NCBI RefSeq assembly: GCF_003606365.2
Contig: NZ_CP031933.2
Span: 2,108,001 to 2,172,000, forward strand
Source: Companilactobacillus zhachilii
Lineage (GTDB): Bacteria > Bacillota > Bacilli > Lactobacillales > Lactobacillaceae
Length of the DNA: 64,000 nucleotides
Direction of reading: 5' to 3'
Positions 1 through 8,510 of the stretch are shown here, piece after piece. Position 1 is the stretch's first letter, and the number at the start of each line of letters is the position of its first letter. The position numbers and the translations under genes are program-made. The notes beneath the pieces are model-generated. The model made no database searches, was not told the DNA's origin, and was given only the letters and a program-made list of their open reading frames with translations.

Positions 1-1
1 T

Positions 2-229
2 AAGTTCTCAAATAATAATCTCTATATCTCAGCACTAAAAGGTATCGTTAATACCGATAAAATCACTATCCCTATTTCTGAAATTACCGATATTGATGAA
101 GATACTTATTATGGCTGGAATAGAATTAAGTTTAATTATAACGGAAAGCGCTTTATTTTCCTATATAGTGGCTATGGTGAATTTGACTACTTAAGGAAAA
201 ACATGATGGGAGCTATCAGTATTAATTAA
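2..229 (+). CDS. C-terminal part of a small PH-like domain protein (cut by window edge)
   Basis: An open frame runs from the window edge to a TAA at 227-229 and gives about 75 residues. The start lies outside the window. It reads as alternating beta strands (around GIVNTDKITIPISEI and KRFIFLYSGYGEF) followed by a helix with LRKNMM, which suits a bacterial PH-like or GRAM-like fold; this is inference from pattern only. A structured repeat begins five bases after the stop. The function is unknown. The gene at 5971-6504 has a similar strand-rich second half, but I cannot show homology. Confidence 0.55.
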   Translation, partial: KFSNNNLYISALKGIVNTDKITIPISEITDIDEDTYYGWNRIKFNYNGKRFIFLYSGYGEFDYLRKNMMGAISIN

Positions 230-233
230 ACAT

Positions 234-413
234 GCCACCTCCAGAAGCAAAAAAATTTAGGTCGCTATGGGGACCGACTTGAGCCAAAGAACGGTCTCAA
301 GTCTCGCTTTTGAACTTCGCAAAGTACGCGAATTTCAAAAGTCGTCCCGTGGTGTAATGGTCGCGACCATTACACCACTTGCACAGCGACCTAAATTTTT
401 TGCTTCCTCCGGT
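234..413 (+). repeat. Cloverleaf repeat core, copy R1 (subfamily a)
   Basis: This is an imperfect palindrome of about 180 bp. The outer stem is formed by AAATTTAGGTCGCT and AGCGACCTAAATTT. Inside are an arm GACTTGAG/CTCAAGTC, an arm TTTTGAA..TTTCAAAA, a GGGGAC/GTCCC pairing around both, and an arm GGTGTAATGGTC/GACCATTACACC with perfect pairing. It lies between a plus-strand gene end and the minus-strand gene end at 571. See the finding on the repeat family. Confidence 0.9.
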
Positions 414-570
414 TAATTTATTCTCTGTTTGGAATATTCTTACCTTTACAGCATCGATGACTGTTCAAAATATTTTTATCAATCAATTGTCTGCTAAAGA
501 TACAAAAAAAGGATAAACTTTGAGATTTTATCCTTCTCAAAATCTATCCATCTTTTTTTAATATCTTTAA

Positions 571-1428
571 CTATGCAAATGACGTAGCAACACTACCAAC
601 GACGATAAGGACAATTCCCAAAATCGTAAAGGTTAGTTCGTGGCGGCTCTTACGTTCATGAAGTACGAAAATACCACCAAATGTTCCGATCACTACGTTT
701 AGTTGTGTCCAAATGAAAGCTGATGTATTACCGTTTGCCTTAGCTGAGAAAATGTAAGCAAAAGCAGCGATTCCCCAAGCAACACCGGCAATAATATTTT
801 GATATTGTTCTTTTTGTTTAAATGAATTCTTATCGGTAAATAAAGCGTAAATAATTGATCCTAATAAGATTCCTAACATTTCAGGTAGAAAAATTCCAGT
901 TGAACTTTCTGCCTTAACAATTGGCATATTTGGAAATGATGAGTAGATCCAAAAACCTACGGTTGTACATAATAGGAAGAGGGCATCTTTTAATTGCATC
1001 TTTTGACCATCAGTACTATCAGATACTGAGGTCAACAATGCACCTACTACAACAATAGCTAAAGCAATGATTCCGATAACCTTGGCTTGTGCACCTGCCC
1101 AATCACCGAAAATCAACATCCCGATAATCGAATTACCAACTAATTGAAAGACAGTTGATAATGGAACTGTTCCTGAAACGCCAATACGCTTGAAAGAAAT
1201 AAATTGTCCAATTTGTCCGATTGTCCACAAAGCGCCACAAAGAACTGAGAACCAAAAGGCTTGAGCGCTTACACTCGGTTGTGTAACGAGGAATGAAATT
1301 AACCCAACAATGGTGGCACCGGCACCGATACCGAACATTTGGTTAACTGGGGATCCCCCAACTTTTCCAGTAATGATTGGCATAAAGCCCCAACCAAGCG
1401 CTGGAATTAAAGCAATTAAAATATTCAT
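571..1428 (-). CDS. GRP-family sugar uptake transporter (GlcU/RbsU-like)
   Basis: This 285-aa hydrophobic protein has about ten predicted membrane helices and begins MNILIALIPALGWGFMPI. That N-terminus and the segment GSPVNQMFGIGAGA are typical of the glucose/ribose transporter family (DMT superfamily, GRP group; established knowledge). Such proteins import glucose or ribose by proton symport, independently of PTS. The start at 1428 is preceded by AAGGAG at a good distance. It is monocistronic, facing structured repeat R1 downstream. The substrate (glucose or ribose) cannot be told from sequence alone. Confidence 0.85.
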   Translation of the reverse strand: MNILIALIPALGWGFMPIITGKVGGSPVNQMFGIGAGATIVGLISFLVTQPSVSAQAFWFSVLCGALWTIGQIGQFISFKRIGVSGTVPLSTVFQLVGNSIIGMLIFGDWAGAQAKVIGIIALAIVVVGALLTSVSDSTDGQKMQLKDALFLLCTTVGFWIYSSFPNMPIVKAESSTGIFLPEMLGILLGSIIYALFTDKNSFKQKEQYQNIIAGVAWGIAAFAYIFSAKANGNTSAFIWTQLNVVIGTFGGIFVLHERKSRHELTFTILGIVLIVVGSVATSFA

Positions 1429-1680
1429 TATGAAACTCCTTCTTGTTTTAACTGAATATTAGTAATAATCATTTTTTAACGTGGTATATTTTGATTGGCA
1501 TAAAGAATTTTGTGTTTCTTATTAATACAATCTCTATTACTCGTGCTGAATATTATTACAATTAATTTGTCTAAATCAGTCGAGTTGGCACAAAAAAATG
1601 TCATGACTTATCTAGACCATTTTAATAGTTTAACGCATTTCAAAAAAATTGAAAGCATTTTCTTCAAAAAATCAAAAAAA

Positions 1681-1726
1681 ATGAAAGTGCATCCAAAGTC
1701 TTTCTCGACTTCAATACTACTTTCAT
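1681..1726 (-). terminator. Terminator of gpmA
   Basis: On the minus strand the stem ATGAAAGT/ACTTTCAT encloses a second stem AAGTC/GACTT and is followed by a run of eight T. It lies just past the gpmA stop. The rest of 1429-1741 shows no gene; it should hold the promoter of the sugar transporter's upstream side, but I see no clear site. Confidence 0.7.
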
Positions 1727-1741
1727 AATTTTCAAATTAAT

Positions 1742-2416
1742 TTATTTTTCAACACGATTACTGCTGACAATATTTAGTTTTTCATCAAATTCATAAATCA
1801 AAGGTTTTCCATTTTCGACTTCAACACCATCAATATCTTGATCACTAATACCTTCAATATACTTGATCAAAGCTCTGATAGTACTTCCATGAGCAACAAT
1901 CAATTGATTCTTGTTATCCAGTAGTTCTGGTGCCACATGATCAACATAATATGGAATGATTCGTTGATAAGCTTCATATAAGCTTTCTGCAACTGGCATA
2001 ATACTAGACTCGTAGTATTTATATGGGCCAACGTTTGGATCAGGCTTTTTCAATTCTGGTGGAACAGAATAAAAACTTCGCCGCCATTGATGCACTTGTG
2101 CTACACCAAATTCTCTTCTAGTAGCATCTTTATTTTGACCACGTAAAGCTCCGTAATGACGTTCATTTAAGCGCCAAGTTTTAGTAATCGGCACGTAATT
2201 AAGGTTCAAATCATCTTGAATGATATAAGCTGTGATAATAGCTCTTTGTAACACAGATGTATGTACATGATCAAAATAAAAACCCTGTAATTTTTTTGCA
2301 GCCACGTGAGCTTGGACAACACCCTCTTGCGTCAAACCAACGTTATTCCACCCTGTATATTGATTTAAAGCATTAGCAATACTCTCTCCATGCCTGACCA
2401 TGACAAGTTTTACCAT
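1742..2416 (-). CDS. gpmA: 2,3-bisphosphoglycerate-dependent phosphoglycerate mutase
   Basis: The 224-aa product interconverts 3- and 2-phosphoglycerate in glycolysis. The phospho-histidine motif is VRHGES at residues 7-12, and the family block LNERHYGALRGQNK is present, as is the second catalytic histidine in IVAHGSTIRAL near residue 175. Length is slightly under the usual 228-250. The ribosome binding site upstream of 2416 is weak. It stands alone with its own terminator. Low-GC bacteria often carry several gpmA paralogues, so this may not be the main glycolytic enzyme. Confidence 0.93.
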   Translation of the reverse strand: MVKLVMVRHGESIANALNQYTGWNNVGLTQEGVVQAHVAAKKLQGFYFDHVHTSVLQRAIITAYIIQDDLNLNYVPITKTWRLNERHYGALRGQNKDATRREFGVAQVHQWRRSFYSVPPELKKPDPNVGPYKYYESSIMPVAESLYEAYQRIIPYYVDHVAPELLDNKNQLIVAHGSTIRALIKYIEGISDQDIDGVEVENGKPLIYEFDEKLNIVSSNRVEK

Positions 2417-2480
2417 ATTACGACATTCCCAACTTTCATATAGAATTACCTACTAATATTAGCACAATTCGGCTTTCTTA

Positions 2481-3359
2481 TTAATCGATCAAAGAATTAT
2501 CTAACCCTCTTGAGCATTCAGCCTGTAAGGTTACATGCGTAATATTGAACTTATCTTTTAATAATTTATCGACTGTATCATATAAACCATCAAGTTCACT
2601 CATATTGCAATTTCTTTTTACATTGATATGGGCATCTAGCATGATATGATTTTCATCAATCATCCATACATGGACATGGTGAACCTTGACAATTTCCGGA
2701 ATAGTCAAAATTACGTCCTGAACGGCATCTAAATCAATTTTTGGACTAGCCTCCATCAGGATATTAATCGTTTCTGAAACGACCGTGTATGCCTCTTTTA
2801 AGAGCCAAATAGCAATAACGATTGTTATAAGTGGGTCGACCCAATTCCAATTAAACAAAATAACAAAAATTGAAGCTACGAAAACACCAATTGAAGACAG
2901 TGTATCTGTCAACATATGTAGAAATGTTGCCTTAATATTTAGGTTATGTTTCGATCCCGACAATAACATAAGCATTGAAATAAAATTAGCCGCTAAGCCA
3001 ATCAATGAAACAATCATCATCAATTTACCATTAATATGTTGTGGTGTTGATAAACGTCTAAATGACTCAACTACCATCATTAACGTTATTACTACTAAGA
3101 CAATCGAATTGACAAAAGCAGCCAATATTTCGGCACGCTTGTACCCAAAAGTCTTCTTAGTATTATTTTTGCGCTGACCAATTACATTAGCCACATATGA
3201 AATTACGATAGAAAGCGAATCTTCTAAGTTATGGAAGGCATCTGAAATCAAACCAAGACTTCCTGAGAAAAAGCCTCCGATAAATTCAGTAATTGTAATA
3301 ACTACATTCAGTACGGTTACATAAAAGAAACGCTTCCCCGTTACTTTCTCATGATCCAT
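2481..3359 (-). CDS. Cation diffusion facilitator (CzcD/ZitB-like metal exporter)
   Basis: The 292-aa protein has about six membrane helices and a cytoplasmic C-terminal domain. The metal site pairs are visible: HNLED in helix 2 (SDAFHNLEDSLS) and HMLTD in helix 5 (FLHMLTDTLSSIG). The C-terminal part VHHVHVWMIDENHIMLDAHI is the usual ferredoxin-like dimer domain. CDF proteins exchange Zn(II), Cd(II), Co(II) or Mn(II) for protons. The start at 3359 is chosen because AGGAGGTG lies six bases upstream; a longer frame to 3446 has no such site and runs into a terminator hairpin. Confidence 0.9.
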   Translation of the reverse strand: MDHEKVTGKRFFYVTVLNVVITITEFIGGFFSGSLGLISDAFHNLEDSLSIVISYVANVIGQRKNNTKKTFGYKRAEILAAFVNSIVLVVITLMMVVESFRRLSTPQHINGKLMMIVSLIGLAANFISMLMLLSGSKHNLNIKATFLHMLTDTLSSIGVFVASIFVILFNWNWVDPLITIVIAIWLLKEAYTVVSETINILMEASPKIDLDAVQDVILTIPEIVKVHHVHVWMIDENHIMLDAHINVKRNCNMSELDGLYDTVDKLLKDKFNITHVTLQAECSRGLDNSLID

Positions 3360-3437
3360 AGCCGTCACCTCCTCGTGTCTATCATACCAATGTTTTCGAC
3401 AAACAGTTAGCGACAAGTAACGGTTCAAAACAAATGA

Positions 3438-3467
3438 CTCCAGCAATCCTAAATCGGACCACTGGAG
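3438..3467 (-). terminator. Terminator hairpin, CCAG-ATCC family
   Basis: CTCCAGcaATCC pairs with GGAccaCTGGAG, with a T-rich stretch after it on the minus strand. It terminates the 70-aa gene at 3538. Related hairpins occur at 5881, 11732, 14692, 25731, 26252, 37571 and 44077. Confidence 0.75.
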
Positions 3468-3537
3468 CCATTCGTTTTAATACTCGAAAGTAGAACATGT
3501 TCTGCTCCACTCTCTTAAACGGTTATATTTTATCCTT

Positions 3538-3750
3538 CTATTTAGTTGTTAACTTTGCAACAACTTTAATGGGATGAGCTACATCAATGATATCAGAGAA
3601 TCTGTTTGTAACATAATCTCTCATACCGTCACGGGCTTCTTTCTTAGAAACGTTGTGACAAATGCGCTTCTTAGCAATTGTTTGGCCTTCCTTGCTAAAG
3701 AAATTACAAGTAACTTCATAATCGCCATGATTACCAAAAAACAACATCAT
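3538..3750 (-). CDS. Small conserved-looking hypothetical protein, 70 aa
   Basis: The 70-aa product starts at 3750 behind AAGGGGG and is followed by a terminator, so it behaves like a real transcription unit. It has a strand-like N-terminal half (YEVTCNFFSKEGQTIAKKR), a charged helix (SKKEARDGMRDYVTNRF) and a closing strand (HPIKVVAKLTTK). It has no signal peptide or membrane segment. I do not recognise the family. The overlapping plus-strand frame at 3574-3843 is a shadow. Confidence 0.65.
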   Translation of the reverse strand: MMLFFGNHGDYEVTCNFFSKEGQTIAKKRICHNVSKKEARDGMRDYVTNRFSDIIDVAHPIKVVAKLTTK

Positions 3751-3946
3751 TGTGACCCCCTTCTACACAAAATAACTATCTCATTAACTTCGACCAGATA
3801 TTTATACCACTTTTTCAAAGTCAGTTCAACACCGTATTTTTAAATTTCTTTTTTAAAGAAAAACTAAGCATTTTTTAGTTAATTAATTCAAATTAACTAA
3901 TTATGATATTATGGTCTTAACGAATTATTCACAGGGGAGTAACGTT

Positions 3947-4687
3947 ATGAAAAGGCAAAACGGCAATAACAGGACGCACATGACTCGTGAAGCGCTTCGT
4001 CGTAAAAGATTACCATTTTATAAAAAAAATTCTTTCATCATTTCCATCTTTTTGATTTTGATTGTACTGATTGGTCTATTCGTTTTTTGGAAAGCAAATA
4101 CTTCCCACAACACTGATTCTACACAACCTTCACATAAGGTAGAAAAAGTTAAAGCTAAGAAACCAGCTAAAAAGAAAACTACTAAAAAAGCCAAACAGAG
4201 TAACAAAGCACAAAAAGTCACCAAAGAACAACCAGCTAAACAAGTGGAGAAACAACCTGAGAAAAAACCGGCTGCACCACAAATAAAGAATGCCGGAACT
4301 TACAGTGATTTAACTTATGATACTGATTGGTATACATTTAAAATTTCCAATGAAGTTAAGCTGATCAAAGATGCTAACGGGGATGCGGCATTATTAGTAA
4401 AATACAATTACACTAACAAAACTAATAACAACGAAGTTCCTCAACAAGTTCAAAACAATGCTATTATGTTGAAACAAGATGGCAAACAATTATCAGCCAC
4501 TTCAGCAACTGGAGATAATGCAGCTATCGTCAATAGTAGTAATAATGGTCAAGTTCAGCCAGGCAAGAGCTTTGACGGCGCCCTTTTAGTTAAGGTAAAC
4601 AATACGACCTCAGAAGTAACCATGTACTTCAAGAATATCCAAACTAATGATTGGCTCGATAGTACCCAACCACTTAAATTAGATTAA
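3947..4687 (+). CDS. Membrane-anchored DUF5067-type protein
   Basis: The 246-aa product has a short basic N-terminus, one membrane helix (residues about 25-45, IISIFLILIVLIGLFVFW), a long Lys/Ala/Pro-rich linker, and an extracellular beta domain from about residue 115. That domain (LVKYNYTNKTNNNEVPQQ, then QVQPGKSFDGALLVKV) matches the pattern of DUF5067, a beta-sandwich domain common in lactobacilli whose role is unknown. The start at 3947 has AGGGGAG upstream; the longer frame from 3911 has no site. The Lys/Ala linker may contact the negatively charged wall (inference). Confidence 0.8.
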   Translation: MKRQNGNNRTHMTREALRRKRLPFYKKNSFIISIFLILIVLIGLFVFWKANTSHNTDSTQPSHKVEKVKAKKPAKKKTTKKAKQSNKAQKVTKEQPAKQVEKQPEKKPAAPQIKNAGTYSDLTYDTDWYTFKISNEVKLIKDANGDAALLVKYNYTNKTNNNEVPQQVQNNAIMLKQDGKQLSATSATGDNAAIVNSSNNGQVQPGKSFDGALLVKVNNTTSEVTMYFKNIQTNDWLDSTQPLKLD

Positions 4688-4720
4688 CAAGTGCCACATT
4701 ATTTGAAATTGAATATCATC

Positions 4721-4775
4721 AAAAAGGCTAGATATTTTTCTGGATTTAATACCAAAAAAATATCTAGCCTTTTTA
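4721..4775. terminator. CTAGATATTT hairpin H1, bidirectional terminator
   Basis: AAAAAGGCTAGATATTTTT pairs with AAAATATCTAGCCTTTTT between two convergent genes. A and T runs on both sides allow termination in both directions. The bases just before it (cacattatttgaaattgaa) recur before the hairpin inside repeat unit R9, so this is a solo copy of that unit's right half. Confidence 0.85.
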
Positions 4776-4863
4776 TATTTGATTACAAAAACTTGAGAAA
4801 GAATCCCCAAATGACGATTTCCATAATCTGCACTGGAAACTGGTCACACAGAGCAAAAATTAG

Positions 4864-5607
4864 TTATTCCGACCAATCTTTTACAACGTAATCTTGCAAC
4901 TGAATATGGGCAATAAATAGCGCAATTAACAAGAAAATGACTGTAACATATAGCGAGGCTGCTGAAAATTCCATTTTACCAGCTTCTGCCATCATTTTAT
5001 TTGAAAACATAGGAAACATGTCACGCAAAGCATGTAAAGCAATTACAATACTCAAATTACGTGTTTTAAGATATATTGTTCCAAAAAGAATCCCGATTGC
5101 TGCCGCAAAAATTACTTGTGCTGAAACATATCCGAACGACAAAGCTTTCAAATTCATCATGTGGATCAAGCCAAACATAATACTAGAACCAACTACTGCT
5201 AACAAAGCATTATTGTGCGTTAATTTTAAAAATAAGCCGATCAAAATGCCACGGAAAACATACTCCTCGGCTAAACCAACTAACAGACAAATTACAATCA
5301 CTTTCAATTTAATTTGAAAATCGGCAACCGCCAACATCGGTGAATCTAGAAAAGCGACAATGATAATCGCTGGCAAAGCAGTCATAAACTGTGCTTGGAA
5401 ATTTTTGCGACTGAACCAATAAACTTTTTGTTGAAAATACTTAGCATTTAAAGCATATGCCAACGCAAAGACTAACAAGTCCCCCATGGCTTGCCAAACA
5501 CTACTAGAAGACTGTCTTGTTACAAATAAAGCTATCAAACTCAACCCAATTGGAAAGATTAAACTGGCAATAATAATTTTCGTAATGTTACTTTTTAATA
5601 GTTTCAT
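4864..5607 (-). CDS. CPBP-family intramembrane glutamic endopeptidase
   Basis: The 247-aa polytopic protein has about seven helices. The ABI/CPBP motif EEYVFRG (EExxxR) occurs at about residues 122-128, and a second motif FGLIH follows at about 152-156. Family members are membrane proteases related to Rce1; in lactobacilli many are linked to bacteriocin self-immunity or maturation, but no bacteriocin gene is seen nearby. The start at 5607 has AAGGGG upstream. Confidence 0.85.
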   Translation of the reverse strand: MKLLKSNITKIIIASLIFPIGLSLIALFVTRQSSSSVWQAMGDLLVFALAYALNAKYFQQKVYWFSRKNFQAQFMTALPAIIIVAFLDSPMLAVADFQIKLKVIVICLLVGLAEEYVFRGILIGLFLKLTHNNALLAVVGSSIMFGLIHMMNLKALSFGYVSAQVIFAAAIGILFGTIYLKTRNLSIVIALHALRDMFPMFSNKMMAEAGKMEFSAASLYVTVIFLLIALFIAHIQLQDYVVKDWSE

Positions 5608-5970
5608 ATCTACCCCTTTTCATTTTGTCCTTATCACAATTATATTAAATTATTGCTTGACATGAAACGCGTTCGATACAGTATTCTTTAATCGTTGAAA
5701 TACGAGTTAGGCAAAAGGCACTGGATAATTCTCCTCCACCAAACTCACCCTTCCAATATCATTTTAAGTATTTCACGTAATTATTTATTTGTTAGTTCAA
5801 GTCCACGATGTGGGCTTTTTTGCTAACTTCAAATGAAAATTATTGTCTTTAAACATGCGGCTTTTCCACTTAACCCAAACGAGACTAGCAATCCAAAATC
5901 GGATTACTAGTCTCGTTTACCTTAATGCCCAAAAGCTGAACAGGTTTTGTTCCACTCTTTTAAATATTAA
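5608..5970. other. Intergenic region with terminators
   Basis: No gene is seen. A short hairpin CCACgatGTGG followed by a T run lies at about 5802-5822. A stronger hairpin at 5881-5914 is listed separately. The stretch after it (aaagctgaac..gttcca) resembles sequence after the hairpins at 3438 and 11732, so this terminator is part of a repeated cassette. Confidence 0.5.
5881..5914. terminator. Terminator hairpin, CCAG-ATCC family
   Basis: GAGACTAGCAATCC pairs with GGATTACTAGTCTC, one mismatch, loop AAAATC. It terminates the minus-strand gene at 5971-6504. Confidence 0.75.
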
Positions 5971-6504
5971 TTACAGCTTCGAATTAAGTAGCGCAACTAC
6001 TCTTTGAATATCGGCAGTCGTTGTTGGAATCCCTGAAGCCTTCCAAGCACAGTTCAATTTAACATCATAATGACCCGTTTTAATCACCAGATAATAAATT
6101 TTGCGTGCTAATGGAACGTTCAAAGCTCCGCCTAACGGATATTGTGTGTTCATGATAGATTTACCATCTACGACTGAAAAAGCTTTGATAGCGGAATATG
6201 GTACTACAATCGGCTTTTCATATGATGGTAGAAAAATAGCTCTAATTTTCTTTCTCCAAGTACTGTAATCATAGTAGTAAATGCCTTGGTCATCGATTTT
6301 CCAGTAACCATAGGAATTTGACAGATATCTTGGATAAATCAGCATACTTTCGACAATAAAAGCCAGTACACCGCAAAGAGTCCAAATCAGTGGAGAGTTA
6401 GGAAACATCGAGTAGGTGATGGTTCCCACAACGAGTCCGAAGAAAATACTGATCAACAATGGTTCAAAATTGATTTTTCTAGCAAAACTCAATTCTTTTT
6501 CCAT
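5971..6504 (-). CDS. Two-helix membrane protein with a strand-rich cytoplasmic domain
   Basis: The 177-aa product has two adjacent membrane helices (residues about 15-55) and then a soluble domain with alternating strands (YGYWKIDDQGIYYYDY, IVVPYSAIKAFSVV, KIYYLVIKTGHYDV) and a C-terminal helix. This resembles membrane-attached bacterial PH domains by layout only. The start is the ATG at 6504, because AAGGTG lies seven bases upstream; the GTG at 6513 overlaps that site. Function unknown. Confidence 0.65.
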   Translation of the reverse strand: MEKELSFARKINFEPLLISIFFGLVVGTITYSMFPNSPLIWTLCGVLAFIVESMLIYPRYLSNSYGYWKIDDQGIYYYDYSTWRKKIRAIFLPSYEKPIVVPYSAIKAFSVVDGKSIMNTQYPLGGALNVPLARKIYYLVIKTGHYDVKLNCAWKASGIPTTTADIQRVVALLNSKL

Positions 6505-6633
6505 TTTAATCACCTTATTTTTACTCTATGATCACTATAAAAATAATACTGAATGACTATTTTTGCCAAAAATTAACACTCAAATTATCCCGATTGTCTT
6601 TTTTATAATAAATTACAAGGGGTGTTTGGTTAG

Positions 6634-6813
6634 TTGCCGTCTCTGGGTGCAAGAAATGTTGGCGCTGTGGGGACCGACTTGAGCCAAAGTACGGTCTCAA
6701 GTCTCGATTTTGAACTTCGCAAAGTACGCGAATTTCAAAACTCGTCCCGTGGTGTAATGGCTAAAGCCATAACGCCACCGTCACTGCTGCCAACATTTCT
6801 TGCACCCAGAGAC
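6634..6813 (+). repeat. Cloverleaf repeat core, copy R2 (subfamily b)
   Basis: The outer stem is GTCTCTGGGTGCAAGAAATG against CATTTCTTGCACCCAGAGAC, perfect over 20 pairs. Arms: GACTTGAG/CTCAAGTC, TTTTGAAcTTCGC/GCGAAtTTCAAAA, and GGTGTAATGGC/GCCATAACGCC. GGGGAC and GTCCC are positioned to pair around the first two arms. Confidence 0.92.
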
Positions 6814-6894
6814 TAATATATTTGTTACCTTTTATATGATATAACTAACTAATTCGATTAAAAAGTTCTATGTGATTTTAGATTTAACATAATC

Positions 6895-6950
6895 AAAAAG
6901 CTAGATATTTTTTTTTGATGTATACCAAGAAAAATACCTAGCCTTTTTTA
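6895..6950. terminator. CTAGATATTT hairpin H2
   Basis: AAAAAGCTAGATATTTTT pairs with AAAAATACCTAGCCTTTT, one base differing from the other copies. It lies downstream of the minus-strand DUF956 gene and inside the subfamily b unit. Confidence 0.7.
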
Positions 6951-7066
6951 TATTCACTTCTATAACCAAAGTTGAGAAAGAACAGATTTTGAATTACTGG
7001 AGATATTTATCTTCATACTCAAAAATCAAAAGTTTCCTATTACATTTTCTTAAAAACCTTGTTCAA

Positions 7067-7468
7067 TTACTTTTTATTCTTCTTAGACTTCTTTGCCTTT
7101 TTAGACGGATTCCTTGTAAAGGCTCGCTTAATAACTTGGAAAAAGCTCAACGAACGAACAATATGATCTGCTTTAATATAAACCCGAACAGCACGTAAAA
7201 CTTTCTTAGGGTCTCTTGCAGAAAATGAGAAAGTCCCATTCTTCTTGGTCTCAATTGCAAATCGTGGAATCCATTTACCACCAAACATAACTGAAACGAT
7301 AACTAATCGTACTTCAGTCCAAGGAATTTGAATATAGTTTTTAGCATCACGATCATCGTAAAATTCGAAGCCCTTATCTCCGACCATGATTTTTCCGTAA
7401 TCTGCCATTCCTAAGTGAGAAGTTGCATTCATGACCAAATCCGACTTCGTATTTAATGATTGAACCAT
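7067..7468 (-). CDS. DUF956 protein (ManO-like, linked to mannose PTS)
   Basis: The 133-aa protein has a strand-rich domain (YGKIMVGDKGFEFYDDRD, IPWTEVRLVIVSVMFGG, FSFSARDPKKVLRAV) and a very basic tail (KKAKKSKKNKK). This is the DUF956 family, nearly always encoded after mannose-class PTS genes and called ManO in some species; its role is regulatory or unknown (established context). The start has AAGGGG upstream. It sits 111 bases past the IID gene with a hairpin between, so it may be transcribed partly by read-through. Confidence 0.85.
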   Translation of the reverse strand: MVQSLNTKSDLVMNATSHLGMADYGKIMVGDKGFEFYDDRDAKNYIQIPWTEVRLVIVSVMFGGKWIPRFAIETKKNGTFSFSARDPKKVLRAVRVYIKADHIVRSLSFFQVIKRAFTRNPSKKAKKSKKNKK

Positions 7469-7533
7469 TTAAACTAACCCCTTTATTCTTTATATAAAAA
7501 GTATTATACGTCTTTATCTATTATCAAAAAAGA

Positions 7534-7556
7534 GGCGGAACTCGTTTGAGTCCACC
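7534..7556 (-). terminator. Terminator of the mannose PTS operon
   Basis: On the minus strand GGTGGACTC pairs with GAGTTCCGCC, followed by TCTTTTTT. It separates the IID gene from the DUF956 gene. Confidence 0.65.
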
Positions 7557-7579
7557 CCATATGTGAAAGTTTCGAATAA

Positions 7580-8491
7580 TTACATAACGTGAAGTACGTG
7601 TAGGACAACACCGACAACGAACAATCCAAGAATGATAACAATTGGAGAAACTTTCTTCTTTAGTAACCACATACAGAACAATGTTAGTAGCAAAGCTGCT
7701 AAACCAGGAATCAATTGATCCAAGTTATCTTGCAATGTTGTTACCTTATGTGCAGTCAATGATAGACCTGCTTTTTGTTGAATCAAGGCTTCCTTGATTC
7801 CTTGTGCACCGGCTGGTAGATGTGCCCAGTCAATATAAGCACCTTTATCTTGTTTAATTGATGAAACCACTGGTGTGAACTTAACAACAACCCAACGGTT
7901 AATCAATGAACCTAGAATGAACATACCCAAAATTGAAGCACCCTTTGTGATATCTTGTAAAATACCACCAGAAAGGTCATCTGTAATCTTTGAACCGGCT
8001 TTGTAGCCAAGTTCTTGTGTGTACCACATGAAGGCCATACGAATAGCGTTCCATGCTACGAAATAAATGATAGGTCCCATAATGTTACCTGTCATAGCAA
8101 GTGAAGCAGCTAAAGCACCAATAATTGGCTTAACAGTGAACCAGAACACAGGATCACCAATACCAGCTAGAGGACCCATCATACCAACTTTAACACCTTG
8201 AATAGTAACATCATCAATAGGTGCACCATTAGCACGTTCTTCTTCCAAAGCCATTGTAACACCTAGGATAGGTGAGGCTAAGTATGGGTGACAATTGAAG
8301 AATTCCATGTGACGCTTCAAAGCAGCGGCACGGTCTTCTTTTGTTTTATATAATCTTTTTAGTACTGGAATTAATGAATAAGTCCAGCCACCATTTTGCA
8401 TACGTTCGTAATTCCATGAACCTTGAAGGAATGTTGAACGCCACCAAACGGAAATTCTATCTCTTTTAGAAATCTTTACTTGATCTGCCAT
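7580..8491 (-). CDS. manZ: Mannose-class PTS permease subunit IID
   Basis: The 303-aa subunit belongs to the mannose/fructose/sorbose PTS class and forms the membrane channel together with IIC. The block FLQGSWNYERMQNGGWTYSL at the N-terminus and the segment MGPLAGIGDPVFWFTVKP are family hallmarks. A hydrophobic C-terminal helix ends the protein. It follows IIC with a 19-base gap and has a gggag site upstream. The gene order IIAB-IIC-IID is standard. Confidence 0.95.
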   Translation of the reverse strand: MADQVKISKRDRISVWWRSTFLQGSWNYERMQNGGWTYSLIPVLKRLYKTKEDRAAALKRHMEFFNCHPYLASPILGVTMALEEERANGAPIDDVTIQGVKVGMMGPLAGIGDPVFWFTVKPIIGALAASLAMTGNIMGPIIYFVAWNAIRMAFMWYTQELGYKAGSKITDDLSGGILQDITKGASILGMFILGSLINRWVVVKFTPVVSSIKQDKGAYIDWAHLPAGAQGIKEALIQQKAGLSLTAHKVTTLQDNLDQLIPGLAALLLTLFCMWLLKKKVSPIVIILGLFVVGVVLHVLHVM

Positions 8492-8510
8492 GTTTGTGTG
8501 TTCTCCCCTC

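Larger units (their letters stand above)
6625..6970 (+). mobile_element. MITE-like unit of subfamily b containing cloverleaf R2 and hairpin H2
   Basis: The unit starts GTTTGGTTAGTTGCCGTC and ends with the reverse match TATAACCAAA. It holds a cloverleaf core (6634-6813) and then a CTAGATATTT hairpin (about 6895-6950) that can terminate the DUF956 gene on the minus strand. Two other copies share the same order: 51426-51774 and, reversed, 20633-20971. No protein is encoded; the apparent 60-codon frame is just the core read through. Confidence 0.75.

Noticed and set aside
1510..1728. 72-codon plus-strand frame between sugar transporter and gpmA
   Set aside because: Low-complexity Lys/Ser/Phe content, no ribosome binding site, and it reads through the gpmA terminator.
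6634..6816. Open frames of 60-90 codons at 6634-6816, 15031-15297, 17549-17746 and 51428-51613 with similar peptides
   Set aside because: They are translations of the cloverleaf repeat. The shared peptide words come from conserved stems; frames have no ribosome binding sites and do not persist in other copies.
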